The notes: generated by a model from the letters alone, not told the origin. DNA of 64,000 nt from Helicobacteraceae bacterium (GCA_031258155.1 JAIRNH010000003.1:1-64000); one strand, 5' to 3'. Counted from the first letter of the stretch, positions 53,352 to 62,743 are shown. Numbers and translations are program-made.

Positions 53352-55634
53352 ATGCAAGAGTCAAATAAGCTGTTTTATCTAGGAAGAGAGGGCGGCGCGG
53401 ATACGCTCTATAAAAGCAAGGACTTAACGACGCACGCGCTTATCATAGGAATGACGGGTAGCGGCAAAACGGGCTTGGGTATCGGCTTAATCGAGGAGGC
53501 GGCGCTAGACGCTATACCCGCTATTGTTATCGATCCAAAAGGCGATATGGGCAATTTGTTGCTGACATTTCCGCATCTTGCCGCCGAAGATTTTTTGCCG
53601 TGGATCGATCCCTCCGAAGCGGCGAGCAAGAATCAAAGCGTAGAGGAGGCTGCAAAAAGCGAGGCAAAACTGTGGGCGGACGGCTTGAAAGAGTGGGGAC
53701 AAGACGTTTCGCGGATCAAGGCGCTGAAAAACGGCGCGGAGTTTTCTATTTATACTCCGGGCGCGTCGCACGGCAGACGGATCAATATATTAAGCGGTCT
53801 TAAAGCGCCCTCGTCGGAGCTGGCGAACGATACCGACGCGCTAAACTCTATGATCGCCTCTTCGACGGCGAGTATTCTAAATCTGATAGGCATAAACTCT
53901 GATCCGTTATCCAGTAAAGAGCATATTCTTGTATCTACTATTATCGCTCATTTTTATAAGCGCGCTCAAGATTGTGAAATGGAGGCGTTAATAGCGGCGA
54001 TCATCAATCCGCCTTTTGAAAAAGTAGGGGTATTCTCTACGGAAGCGTTTATGCCTAAAGATAAGCGAATGGAGACGGCAATGAAGCTAAACGCGATTGT
54101 CGCTAATATATCTTTTTCGACATGGCTTGAGGGCGAGGATATAGATATTGATCGATTGTTATTTACCGAAGAAAGAAAGGCGCGCGTTTCGATATTTAAT
54201 ATCGCTCATCTAAACGATAGCGAACGCATGTTTTTTGTAACCGTATTGCTTAACAATATCGTCGCTTGGATGAGATTACAAGAGGGATCGCCGTCGCTTC
54301 GCGCTATATTATATATGGACGAAATTTTCGGTTTCTTCCCGCCGAACGGAAATCCGCCCTCAAAAACGCCTATGCTAACCCTGCTAAAACAGGCTCGCGC
54401 GTTTGGGCTAGGCGTAATTCTCGCTACGCAAAATCCTGTCGATCTCGATTATAAGGGGCTATCGAATATAGGCGCCTGGTTTATAGGCAGGTTGCAAACG
54501 GCGCAAGACAAAGATCGCGTATTGGACGGTTTGATAGGTTTAAATGGCGCGACAGTTAATAAAAGTGAGCTCGGCGCAGCTATTTCTGGCTTGAAAAAGC
54601 GTAATTTTTTATTAAAAAACGTCAATCAAGACGGACTTGTAGTATTTCAAACCCGATGGACGCTGTCGTATCTTAAAGGTCCGCTTTCGCGAGATCAGAT
54701 AAAATCGCTTACGCAAAGTAATCTATCGAAAAATAAAACGCCGCTTGTTAACAAAGTTGATACGCCGCTTATACCGTATATGGAACAACGTTTTTATTAT
54801 AAAACCGAAAGCGACTCTTATCGTTTAACCCCGTATTTGGTTTGTAGCGCGAAAGCTATATTTATTAACGCAAAACTATCTATCGATCTTAAGACGGCAG
54901 TTTGGGCGGAAACGGCGTTTGCTAAGGGCGAACAAACAGAGTGGCGCTTAATGGAAGCGCCGGCGCCGCTTGAAGCCGTCGCGCGCAAAAATAGTAGCTT
55001 TGACAAAATATCCGTTTTCATCGACGATCAAAAAAGATTGAACGCGCTTAAAAAAGAGGCTATCGCATATACTGGACGCGCGAAAAAACTTTGCGTTTTA
55101 AGCGCGCCGGCGCTGAAAATGGAAGCGCGCCAAGAAGAAAACGAAGACGAGTTTAGGTGGAGAATTAAGCGGAAACTGGACGAATTGTTTGAACAAGAAA
55201 GTAAAGGGCTTAAATCGATCTACGAGAAGAAGCGAAAAACGCTTGAGGATCGGCGATCGCGCTTGGCGCTAAAACTCGATAAAGAAAAAGCCGACGCGCG
55301 CAACAAAACGCTGGATACCGTCGTATCGATTGGCGGCGGTATTTTGAGCGCGCTGTTTTCAAAGGGCAAGTTGGGAAGCGTCGCTAAAGCGGCAAGCGGT
55401 ATTAAAAGCGCTGGCAAAACGATCAAAGAGCAGAATGACGTTAGATTGGTAGAGCGAGAGCTTTTCGAGCTTGAGCGAGAAACGAATAACGCGTCAAACG
55501 AATTAGAGATAAAAATTCAAGAGTTGAAAGAGAAGTACGACATATCAAAAGTAGATTTTGAAGAGATTGCGTTATATCCTAAAAATACTGATATATACGA
55601 CGAGGATTTGTTTGTGCTATGGAAAGAGAAATAA
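53352..55634 (+). CDS. HerA/FtsK-superfamily ATPase (DUF853-like)
   Basis: 760 residues. Walker A IIGMTGSGKTGLGIGLIEEA near residue 31, PAIVIDPKGDMGNLLLTFP, the Walker B region LRAILYMDEIFGFFPP near residue 320, ILATQNPVDLDYKGLSNIG (sensor) and the IGRLQTAQDKDRVLDGL arginine region. The C-terminal third has a long coiled coil (about residues 570-660 and 700-745) broken by a Gly-rich segment VVSIGGGILSALFSKGKLG. HerA-like ATPases pump DNA or form parts of defence and secretion complexes; no nuclease (NurA) or SIR2 partner is next to it. It is preceded by the cysteine-rich microprotein. AT-richer than average. Confidence 0.82.
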   Translation: MQESNKLFYLGREGGADTLYKSKDLTTHALIIGMTGSGKTGLGIGLIEEAALDAIPAIVIDPKGDMGNLLLTFPHLAAEDFLPWIDPSEAASKNQSVEEAAKSEAKLWADGLKEWGQDVSRIKALKNGAEFSIYTPGASHGRRINILSGLKAPSSELANDTDALNSMIASSTASILNLIGINSDPLSSKEHILVSTIIAHFYKRAQDCEMEALIAAIINPPFEKVGVFSTEAFMPKDKRMETAMKLNAIVANISFSTWLEGEDIDIDRLLFTEERKARVSIFNIAHLNDSERMFFVTVLLNNIVAWMRLQEGSPSLRAILYMDEIFGFFPPNGNPPSKTPMLTLLKQARAFGLGVILATQNPVDLDYKGLSNIGAWFIGRLQTAQDKDRVLDGLIGLNGATVNKSELGAAISGLKKRNFLLKNVNQDGLVVFQTRWTLSYLKGPLSRDQIKSLTQSNLSKNKTPLVNKVDTPLIPYMEQRFYYKTESDSYRLTPYLVCSAKAIFINAKLSIDLKTAVWAETAFAKGEQTEWRLMEAPAPLEAVARKNSSFDKISVFIDDQKRLNALKKEAIAYTGRAKKLCVLSAPALKMEARQEENEDEFRWRIKRKLDELFEQESKGLKSIYEKKRKTLEDRRSRLALKLDKEKADARNKTLDTVVSIGGGILSALFSKGKLGSVAKAASGIKSAGKTIKEQNDVRLVERELFELERETNNASNELEIKIQELKEKYDISKVDFEEIALYPKNTDIYDEDLFVLWKEK

Positions 55635-55650
55635 AGCTGGGGCGAGCGCT

Positions 55651-55668
55651 CTCTTGAAAATTCAAGAG
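55651..55668 (+). terminator. Small perfect hairpin after the HerA-like gene
   Basis: CTCTTGAA pairs with TTCAAGAG with a two-base loop, 17 bases past the stop. No T-run. The following 55670-55782 has an open frame of about 40 codons with nothing recognisable. Confidence 0.35.
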
Positions 55669-55842
55669 AATAACTATTATGTTAACCAATCTAGAATATT
55701 CAAGATGATCTGCGTTTTCGATAAGGAAGTCAATTTACAAATACGGTATTTTGGGCAAAAAACCGAAAACGCGCTTCCTTAACTTTTTAATTTAACGCCC
55801 TCCTCTCTCCGCGCCTGTTAGCTCTTTTTATTGCGTTGGCGC

Positions 55843-55848
55843 TACAAT
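55843..55848 (+). promoter_or_regulatory. -10 box (TACAAT) for the SPFH gene
   Basis: GGCGCTACAATGG, with a possible -35 TTGCGT at about 55831-55836 only seven bases upstream, so not a standard pair. The ATG at 55891 has a GAGAGGAAAG ribosome site. Confidence 0.5.
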
Positions 55849-55890
55849 GGCAGACTTTGCGACACTTATTTTTGACGAGAGGAAAGAACG

Positions 55891-57036
55891 ATGGTAGAGG
55901 TAATATGGAAAACGGCGGCGGCGCTAATCGGCGGTTTGCTGGCGCTTTGGTTTATTAAGGCGTTGATCCGCAATTTCGTGCGTTTTGCGAAATTCGCGCC
56001 AAATCGTTACGTCTTTCGCTATAAAGGCAAAAAGATCGTTTCGGAGGGAGCGGGACTGGCGTTTTTCTATTTCGCTCCATCGACCTCGCTCGTCGCGGTG
56101 CCTATCAGTAGCGAGGACGCGCCTTTTATGCTTTCGGATACCTCCGCCGATTTTCAAGAGATCACGATACAAGGGCAGATTACCTATCGCATTTCCAACC
56201 CCGCGCAAGCGGCGAAAATGCTCAATTACTCCATAGACATCGAACGCTCCGGACTAAACTATCAATCCGACGACCCTCAGAAATTGCCCGAGCGACTTGT
56301 CAATCTAGCGCTGGTCGCGATCAAAGGCGCGATCAAGGACCTTGAATTGAAGAAAGCCATAGTAGCCTCGGACGACATAGCCGACAAAGCGCGTCAGGCG
56401 CTTTCGGAACACGATATGGTTAAAGCGCTGGGCGTGGAAATACTGGGGCTTTCCGTCGCCGCCGTCCGCCCTGCCCCCGAAACCGCCAAAGCGCTGGAAG
56501 CCGAAACGCGCGAAAGCATTTTGCAAGAATCCGATCAAGCCATTTTTCAGCGGCGCAATTACGCCGTAGAGCAGGAGCGCACTATCCGCGAGAGCGAACT
56601 CAACACCGAAATCGCCGTAGAAAACAAAAACCGCGAGATTCAAGAAAGCAAGTTAGAAACCAAACGTTTAGCTATGAAAAAGGAACTAGAGACCAAACAT
56701 TTAGCAATGAAAAAAGATATGGAAATGCAAGACGAACGTCTTGCTTTTCAGGTTTTGCAGGAAGAAAAAACCCAAGCTCTTATCGACCTCAAAAGCCGAA
56801 ACGACAAGGCGGCTGCCGACGCCAAAGCCTACGCGCTTAAAGCGGTTATCGCGGCTTACGAGAACACCAAGCCGGAAGTTCTGAAAATATTGGCGAATGC
56901 TGGGTTGGATTCCGGTCGGTTGCTCGCGCAAGCCTTTCAGGGCATCGCCGATCAAGCGGAAAAAATCGGCAATCTCAACATTACCCCCGATCTCTTGAAC
57001 GCAATTATAGACGGCTCGGATACCAAAACCGCTTAA
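55891..57036 (+). CDS. SPFH (Band 7) domain membrane protein
   Basis: 381 residues. N-terminal helix (AAALIGGLLALWFIKALI), then the SPFH domain from about residue 30 to 210: PNRYVFRYKGKKIVSEGAGL, TADFQEITIQGQITYRISNP-like strand (residues 89-110) and VEILGLSVAAVRPAPETAKA. A long charged coiled coil follows (ENKNREIQESKLETKRLAMK with repeats of ETKxLAMKKxxE), ending in a helical tail. SPFH proteins build oligomeric membrane microdomains. It is followed after 22 bases by an NAD-kinase-like gene, which suggests a two-protein system. Regulation unknown apart from the -10 box. Confidence 0.88.
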   Translation: MVEVIWKTAAALIGGLLALWFIKALIRNFVRFAKFAPNRYVFRYKGKKIVSEGAGLAFFYFAPSTSLVAVPISSEDAPFMLSDTSADFQEITIQGQITYRISNPAQAAKMLNYSIDIERSGLNYQSDDPQKLPERLVNLALVAIKGAIKDLELKKAIVASDDIADKARQALSEHDMVKALGVEILGLSVAAVRPAPETAKALEAETRESILQESDQAIFQRRNYAVEQERTIRESELNTEIAVENKNREIQESKLETKRLAMKKELETKHLAMKKDMEMQDERLAFQVLQEEKTQALIDLKSRNDKAAADAKAYALKAVIAAYENTKPEVLKILANAGLDSGRLLAQAFQGIADQAEKIGNLNITPDLLNAIIDGSDTKTA

Positions 57037-57058
57037 ACAAGATCGGGCGGATAGGCTT

Positions 57059-58060
57059 ATGAAAAAATACGATCGCCGTATCGTCGTTATCACGCGAGAG
57101 ACGCGGCTTGAAAAGGCGCTCATAAGACACAACACCCGCGCCCAAGCGAAGTTCTACATCAATTCTCTAGGCGGGGATTTCGACGATTACGACGCGGAAC
57201 ATCGCCAATATCACGCCTCCGTGCGGGAGGCGCGTCAATGTTTGGAGGAGATGGGAAATCTCCAGATATTAGACCGCAAATACTTGCCCAATTTTATTTT
57301 TGCGCCGGAGGATATTGCGGTGGCGATCGGGCAGGACGGCTTGGTGGCGAATACGATCAAATATCTAAACGCCCAGCCGATCGTAGGCGTCAATCCCGAT
57401 CCAAATCGCTGGGACGGCGTGCTTTTGCCCTTCGCGCCGAAAGACGCGGCGAAAATCGTCGAGGACGTCATAAAGGGGCGACGAAAGACGGAAGAGGTAA
57501 CTATGGCGAAAGCGAGCGTCCAAAACGGACAGGAGTTGTTAGCCGTTAACGATCTTTTTATCGGGCAACGCACCCATGTGTCCGCCCGCTACATAATCAA
57601 GCATGGCGAGATCAAAGAGTCGCAATCATCAAGCGGCGTCATCGTCTCCACGGGGCTAGGTTCTACGGGCTGGATGAAAAGCGTTATCGCGGGCGCGTTG
57701 CGCATTTGCGCTTCTTCTATCATCGACGAATATCTCAAAGAACCCGCGACAGGCGCCGCGTCGAATACGTCGAATACGCAAGATAGGCGCTACGATTTTT
57801 CGGAACTCTCAAGCGCTATTGGAAAGTGGAAGAGCGAAGAGCTTATTTTTTCGGTGCGCGAACCGTTTCCAAGCAAGACGACGGGCGCAAATCTGGTTTT
57901 TGGAAAAGTTTCGGCGGATAAGCCGCTACGCATCGAATCTCTTATGGGAGAAAACGGCGTAATCTTTAGCGACGGCATGGAAAGCGATTTTCTGGCTTTC
58001 AACTCCGGCGTCGAGGCGACAATCGCCCTCGCGGACAAGCGCGGACATATCGTCGTATAA
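57059..58060 (+). CDS. NAD-kinase-like protein with altered GGDGT motif
   Basis: 333 residues. The fold is that of ATP-NAD kinase: AVAIGQDGLVANTIKYL (about residues 92-108) stands where NAD kinases have GGDGTxL, PIVGVNPDPNRWDGVLLPF for GVNxGxLGFL, AVNDLFIGQRTHVSARYII for the NE/ND strand, and VSTGLGSTGWMKSV for the TPTGSTAY loop. The Asp of the GGDGT loop survives. The true NAD kinase is at 7637-8515, so this one likely phosphorylates or only senses another nucleotide. Partnered with the SPFH gene upstream. An insert near residue 220 (SNTSNTQDRRYD) is variable-looking. Confidence 0.8.
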   Translation: MKKYDRRIVVITRETRLEKALIRHNTRAQAKFYINSLGGDFDDYDAEHRQYHASVREARQCLEEMGNLQILDRKYLPNFIFAPEDIAVAIGQDGLVANTIKYLNAQPIVGVNPDPNRWDGVLLPFAPKDAAKIVEDVIKGRRKTEEVTMAKASVQNGQELLAVNDLFIGQRTHVSARYIIKHGEIKESQSSSGVIVSTGLGSTGWMKSVIAGALRICASSIIDEYLKEPATGAASNTSNTQDRRYDFSELSSAIGKWKSEELIFSVREPFPSKTTGANLVFGKVSADKPLRIESLMGENGVIFSDGMESDFLAFNSGVEATIALADKRGHIVV

Positions 58061-58363
58061 CGCTCCGCGCGATCGTTAAAAGCGCGATAAAACATTCAAA
58101 CTGCAGACCCGAACGCCGCGTTTCAATGCGAGTTATGCCAGCAATAATGGTTATTCGCAACGCGCTCGATCGCGCAGGGGATATGGGGAGTGACGGGAGA
58201 GGCGGACGGGCGAGCGTCCCGATTGTCCATAGGAATACTACGGCGGCAAACGCGAATACGATCTTGACGTCCAACCGCGGTTTCCGATCGCGTTTTAATC
58301 TTACCCAACTGAGCGGCGGCGTTAGTCAAAACTAGCGCCGTTAAATCCCTTTTTCCTAGCTAA
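58061..58363. other. Intergenic stretch between convergent genes
   Basis: Short open frames on both strands overlap each other; one on the minus strand begins with a hydrophobic run (KIVFAFAAVVFLWTIG) but has no ribosome site. I see no supported gene, terminator or repeat. Confidence 0.35.
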
Positions 58364-59293
58364 TCAAAAAAACCAAAACGTTTTTTTGCTCGCCGCTTCC
58401 TCGTCTGCCTTCAACCTTTCAAGCAAAGCGCAGTCGCCTAAACCGCAAGCCTTCTGCGCGTCGTCCATAGCCTCTTTATCCTTACCCATATCGCGATAGG
58501 CGTTTCCGCGTTTTACATAGGCGGTTAGATTGCCGCGATCCATACTGATCGCTCGCCCATAGTCGGCAATCATCATATTTTCGTCGCCCATTTTTTCATA
58601 TATAGCGGCGCGGTTTATATACGCGACGGCTTCCTGCGGCGAATACTTAATAGACGCGGAGTAATCTGAAATCGCCTTCGCGTAATCGCCGGCTTGAGCG
58701 TAAGCCTCTCCGCGTCCGTTATACGCCGACGAGTTTTGCGGTTCGATTTTGATCAGTTGCGAGAAATCGTCAATCGCCTTCGCGTAATCGCCGGCTTTCA
58801 CATAAGCTCTTCCGCGTTCGCCGTAAGCCGCGCTAGGGTTACGATCTAACGCGATTCCGGCGCTATAGTCGCTTATCGCCGCTTTATAGTTGCCGATCGC
58901 GTAGTAAGCGGCGGCGCGATCGTAATAGATCGACGCGCTTGGGTCTAAATTCGCCGCGACGTTAAGATCCAAAATAGCTTTGTTGTAGTCTTTTAAGCCG
59001 ATATGGGCTTTAGCGCGGCTCGCGTAAGCCTTAGCGCCGAGTCTTGAGTTTAGTTCGATTGCCTTAGTGTAATCGTCGATCGCGTTTTTGTAGTTAGCCA
59101 GCACGTAATACGCATCGGCGCGGGCTATATACGCCCGCGCGTTTTTGGGATGCTGCTTAATCTCTTTGTTGAACTGCTGAATAGCGGCTCTATAGTTGCC
59201 CTCGCCTATCGCCAGCAACCCGCGCTCCAGAAAGGAAGCCGCGCCAAAAGCCGACAAACCAAACAATAAAAACATACACAGAGTTTTTCTCAT
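58364..59293 (-). CDS. Secreted tetratricopeptide-repeat protein
   Basis: 309 residues. Signal peptide (TLCMFLLFGLSAFGA), then about seven TPR units of 34 residues: NYRAAIQQFNKEIKQHPKNA, NYKNAIDDYTKAIELNSR, DYNKAILDLNVAANLDPSA, and so on to DKEAMDDAQKACGLGDCALL. It ends SKKTFWFF. It shares the DAxKACxLGxCxL C-terminus with the TPR protein at 12483-13103. Probably periplasmic scaffold. It lies downstream of the lipoprotein operon on the same strand with a 150-base AT-rich gap. Confidence 0.85.
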   Translation of the reverse strand: MRKTLCMFLLFGLSAFGAASFLERGLLAIGEGNYRAAIQQFNKEIKQHPKNARAYIARADAYYVLANYKNAIDDYTKAIELNSRLGAKAYASRAKAHIGLKDYNKAILDLNVAANLDPSASIYYDRAAAYYAIGNYKAAISDYSAGIALDRNPSAAYGERGRAYVKAGDYAKAIDDFSQLIKIEPQNSSAYNGRGEAYAQAGDYAKAISDYSASIKYSPQEAVAYINRAAIYEKMGDENMMIADYGRAISMDRGNLTAYVKRGNAYRDMGKDKEAMDDAQKACGLGDCALLERLKADEEAASKKTFWFF

Positions 59294-59443
59294 TTTTGTC
59301 CAATCATAAAATATATCGCCGCTCGTAGCGTAATATGTATATTATATTAAAGAGCGGTTAATTACGCTTTAATTTGGTTATTACTTTTTGTCGCAACGAC
59401 CAATTTTTAACCAAACAATAAAGCGCGCCGAAACAGGCGAATC

Positions 59444-60424
59444 TCAATCGCCAACCTCCGCAACAATCGCGTCTAGCAACCTCTCGGCTAGATTGTTTCG
59501 CAACGCTTCAAGCGCGCGCGCTTGCGCGGTTTGCGCGGTTTGCGACGACTCTTTGACCTCTAGGATAAACGCGCGCCTCGTCGTTCCGTATTCGTAATCG
59601 ACAATCTCGGTTTCAAGAACGGCGCGCGCCCACTGCCAGCCGTTCTCGGCGCGAACGTCGTTTTTGAAATAACCGATCGCCTGATAATCGCTTTTATCCT
59701 GCTCGGTAAGCGTAAAACCGATAGCGCTAATCGCTTCTGATAACAGCTTTTTGCCTTCGTAATCGCCGCCCACCGAGAACTTTACGGATCGCAAAGCGGC
59801 GCGTCTGCTAGCTAGAATATCGCTTTGACCTTTATACGCCGACGGCGGCATGGCGTCGATCACCGCCAAGATCGCGGCGATCTCGCGCCGCTCGTTTAAC
59901 AATCTATTCGCGAGACTTAACGCTTTCACCTTATTAAGCGGGTCGCTTTCGACGTTAGCCTCGTTTAGCAAAACGCCAACCTCAAGCTCTTTTTGCGAAA
60001 GCTCCGCGCCAAGCCTCATAGCGTTTTTAGCGCGATCCAAAACCGCCAAAGCGTAATATATCTTATTTGTTTCGTCGTAATAGCGCTCGGCGATCTCCAC
60101 GCCGCCGACAGTTTGGCTGACGCGAACGTTTACCGCGCTAGAAAAGGCGCTTTCAAACTCCCCTTTTAAGGCGCTGGAAGTTTTTGAGCGCTCCGCGCTC
60201 TCGACGCTGACGCTGATTGTTTTAGCTAGATCGTTTCTCGCGCGATCGGCGGCTATATCCCGCGTAATTCCGCTGCCAATTCCCGTTATATAGCGGCTCG
60301 ACGGATAGTCGCTAGCGCCGCTTACCCATTTAGGCGGCGCGGCGGCGGTCGATCCCGCTTTGTCGGCGCACGCGATAACCCCGATCCCTATTAACGCCAA
60401 AACAATTAACGCCGCAAAACGCAT
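59444..60424 (-). CDS. LPP20-family lipoprotein
   Basis: 326 residues. Lipobox region LIGIGVIAC, then PPKWVSGASDYPSSRYITGI, IAADRARNDLAKTISVSVES and SQTVGGVEIAERYYDETNKI are the LPP20 domain, named from a Helicobacter outer-membrane antigen. The C-terminal half (SVGGDYEGKKLLSEAISAIG and following) is a second, LpoB-like domain. An AAGGAG site precedes the ATG. Third gene of the operon, 22 bases after the COG3014 gene. Confidence 0.85.
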   Translation of the reverse strand: MRFAALIVLALIGIGVIACADKAGSTAAAPPKWVSGASDYPSSRYITGIGSGITRDIAADRARNDLAKTISVSVESAERSKTSSALKGEFESAFSSAVNVRVSQTVGGVEIAERYYDETNKIYYALAVLDRAKNAMRLGAELSQKELEVGVLLNEANVESDPLNKVKALSLANRLLNERREIAAILAVIDAMPPSAYKGQSDILASRRAALRSVKFSVGGDYEGKKLLSEAISAIGFTLTEQDKSDYQAIGYFKNDVRAENGWQWARAVLETEIVDYEYGTTRRAFILEVKESSQTAQTAQARALEALRNNLAERLLDAIVAEVGD

Positions 60425-60446
60425 AAGCCGCTCCTTTTAGGAATTA

Positions 60447-61688
60447 CTAGTATAAGCGCGGGGCGAGAAACGTCCTCTCTCCCGCTTTGATCTCTATATT
60501 ATATTCTTTTGCGCCGATCGTTACGCGCCGCCAACCGCGATCTAGCCGCGCGCGCGCGATATAGATAGAATCAGGCAGAGCATACCACCCGCGAGTATCC
60601 GCCACTTCGGTCGCAACGTTGAAAAGGTTCATAACAAGTTTCGCCATCGAAGCGGCTCCGCCGTCGTTTTTGCCTCCCGCCGCCGCCCCTACGGCGGCTT
60701 CCGTCGCCTTTTTGGCTACGAGCCTAGCGACGGCGCGCGCCGTAATAGCGGGCATATCGTCGTTAAGCGTTTCCAAAGCGATCGCCGCGACGTTTTCGAT
60801 CGGCTCAAAAATCGCCTGTTTATCATCGACTAAAAACCAAGCGGGGGCGGAAAACGGTCGCGTTTCATAATGCGGAAGCGAAACGCTAATCAACCCGATT
60901 GAAGAGCCAACCATTATGTCGGAGGCGCGTTTGATCGGCGCGAACCCGCCGCTTAAAATTACGATAAGCTCTCCTTGATCGCGATTGATCGCGCCAAAAT
61001 CGCCCGACAAACCGAACTCGCTTTTATATTGATTGTATTCCTGCGTCGCGCCTAGTTTTTTAGAAAGGCGCAATAGATCGTTTTTGAGATAATTTGGTAG
61101 ATTGACGCCGAAATAGCCCTCTTTATATACGCGATACGCTTGACGATACGATACAAGCGCCTCGCTATTTTCGCCTAGCGCCTCGAACACCGCGCCGCTT
61201 AAATACCTCAGCGCCGCGTCGTCTTGATACTCTCCCGCGTCGATTGTCTTTAGCCTCTCGTCGCCTTGCATAATCTCGACGCGCGCGCCGTATAGATCGC
61301 CCTTAAGCAGATAGTTGATCGCCGAATAAAAACTTGTCAGAACGCGCTCAAAATCGGCGGCGGCGTAAGCGATCGCCCCGTCGTTTATTAGCGCGGAAGC
61401 GGCTTGTTCGCTGACGCTGATCGCGTCGTATTCGGTAAAAAGCTCCTTTGCCGTCTCAAACGACTCGGAGCTTTCCTCGTAACGACCTAAATCCTGCAAA
61501 ATCATCGCGCGGTTCAACTCGAATACGACCCTATCGCGATCGGCGGGCGTTTTGCTCTCTAGCGCTTGCAACGCGGCTTCAACGTTGTTGGCTTTTAGAT
61601 TGCTCTCTACCCGCGCGAAACCGCTAGAGTGCGGAGCGCAACCGGTAAAAAAGCAAAACGCGATAACGGCGAATAGCGCGGCTCGCAT
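60447..61688 (-). CDS. COG3014-family lipoprotein
   Basis: 413 residues. Lipobox VIAFCFFTGC, then TPR-like helices (LNRAMILQDLGRYEESSESF, YGARVEIMQGDERLKTI), a middle domain with LIVILSGGFAPIKRASD, and a C-terminal region RAVARLVAKKATEAAVGAAA followed by VATEVADTRGWYALPDSIYI and ARLDRGW. This order is the COG3014 type, always near LPP20 and LpoB-like genes. Likely part of an envelope complex. Three bases after the LpoB-like gene. Confidence 0.85.
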   Translation of the reverse strand: MRAALFAVIAFCFFTGCAPHSSGFARVESNLKANNVEAALQALESKTPADRDRVVFELNRAMILQDLGRYEESSESFETAKELFTEYDAISVSEQAASALINDGAIAYAAADFERVLTSFYSAINYLLKGDLYGARVEIMQGDERLKTIDAGEYQDDAALRYLSGAVFEALGENSEALVSYRQAYRVYKEGYFGVNLPNYLKNDLLRLSKKLGATQEYNQYKSEFGLSGDFGAINRDQGELIVILSGGFAPIKRASDIMVGSSIGLISVSLPHYETRPFSAPAWFLVDDKQAIFEPIENVAAIALETLNDDMPAITARAVARLVAKKATEAAVGAAAGGKNDGGAASMAKLVMNLFNVATEVADTRGWYALPDSIYIARARLDRGWRRVTIGAKEYNIEIKAGERTFLAPRLY

Positions 61689-61691
61689 AGA

Positions 61692-62288
61692 CTACGGACG
61701 CACTCTTTTGTTTTCGACCAGCTTCTTGATTTTTTCCTGCCCGTTCCAAACAATCTCTTGCGATTCTATGTTTGTGAGCGTCAGATCTACCTGATAGTAT
61801 TTGACCGCCGTTTTACCTTCGCTGTCTATGATCGTATTGATCGAGCCGCCCACGATAAAGTCCGCGCCGATCTCTTGGCGCTCTTTTTTGCGGGTGTCCT
61901 CTTTGGCGTATTGATCTTGTTCCACGCGCTCGTCTCGCGCCGAGAGGCGATCGTCTCTTGAGGCGATAAACCGCGCTTCGCCGGAGTTGATCACAGCGCG
62001 CTGAATATCGCTGATAAACGTCTGCGTGTTGATATGCTCGTGGCTAAGATTTTTGATCTCGCCAACCGTCAAAACGGGCGCTTTCTTAGAAGCGGCGTAG
62101 AACCTAGCCAGCCAAGGAGCGTTAAGCATATCGCGGATCATCGTCTCGCCGGTCATTCTCGAATCCGCGTCGTTCCAATCGCCGCTAAGATCGATCGTTT
62201 CGCCAACGTCAACGCGGGTAACTTTCGTGGAGCAACCGCTTAAAAGCAGGGCGAAAATCGCCGCGCCTATCAATAAGACTTTTTTCAT
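61692..62288 (-). CDS. LpoB-like penicillin-binding-protein activator
   Basis: 198 residues. Lipoprotein signal (KKVLLIGAAIFALLLSGC), then VDLGETIDLSGDWND-like start, PVLTVGEIKNLSHEHINTQT and FIVGGSINTIIDSEGKTAVK with YYQVDLTLTNIESQEIVWNG. This is the LpoB/PF13036 fold that activates PBP1B in E. coli. In Campylobacterota the protein belongs to the three-lipoprotein cluster seen here. First gene, with a TATAAT box at 62314-62319. Confidence 0.85.
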   Translation of the reverse strand: MKKVLLIGAAIFALLLSGCSTKVTRVDVGETIDLSGDWNDADSRMTGETMIRDMLNAPWLARFYAASKKAPVLTVGEIKNLSHEHINTQTFISDIQRAVINSGEARFIASRDDRLSARDERVEQDQYAKEDTRKKERQEIGADFIVGGSINTIIDSEGKTAVKYYQVDLTLTNIESQEIVWNGQEKIKKLVENKRVRP

Positions 62289-62313
62289 CTTTGTCCCTTG
62301 TTTTGAATTAATA

Positions 62314-62319
62314 ATTATA
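62314..62319 (-). promoter_or_regulatory. -10 box (TATAAT) of the lipoprotein operon
   Basis: TTGTATAATTATT on the minus strand, 26 bases before the ATG at 62288, right after the 3' end of the RNase P RNA gene. Confidence 0.55.
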
Positions 62320-62341
62320 CAATCAAAAAACTATCTAAAAC

Positions 62342-62665
62342 GCGCGGCGCGGCGATAAGCCGGATTCTGTCTTGGACGACGATTTCTCTAGGTCGTTTGT
62401 CGCCAAACGACTCAAGCGAGGCGTTCGCTTTGCGGAGCTTTAACCTGACGCCTCTTGCTACGGGTTGGGCTTGCCTACAACCTTTGTCGCCAAAGGTTTG
62501 GTGGTCTCTTACTCCGCCGTTTCACCCTTACCGCGTAAAACGCGGCGGTTTGTTTTCTGTTGCGCTTTCCCTAAGATCGCTCTCGCCGCTCGTTAAGCGG
62601 AACCCCGCTCCGCCGTAGCCCGGACTTTCCTCGCGTTTTACCGCGCCGTCGCCTGCCGCGCCGCG
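62342..62665 (-). ncRNA. rnpB: RNase P RNA (type A)
   Basis: The minus strand has the universal GAGGAAAGTCCGGGCT block near the 5' end (62618-62634 region) and ends with ACAGAATCCGGCTTAT (62354-62369). P1 is formed by CGCGGCGCGGC at the 5' end and GCCGCGCCGCG at the 3' end. The internal GGGTAAGGGTGAAACGGCGG and AGGTTGTAGGCAAGCC-type blocks fit conserved regions CR II-IV. It is the catalytic RNA that trims tRNA 5' ends. Ends set by P1. Confidence 0.93.
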
Positions 62666-62671
62666 AAGCGA

Positions 62672-62677
62672 ATTATA
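62672..62677 (-). promoter_or_regulatory. -10 box (TATAAT) of rnpB
   Basis: GCGCTATAAT ends six bases before the first base of P1, which is the expected spacing for the RNA start. Confidence 0.7.
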
Positions 62678-62743
62678 GCGCCGCAACCAAAACAAACAGA
62701 GAACGTCTTTGCTCGGATAAAACGGCGGCTTGCAAGGAGGGGC

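Noticed and set aside
58126-58335. Short plus-strand frame after the NAD-kinase-like gene
   Set aside because: No ribosome site or recognisable sequence, and opposite frames are equally open.
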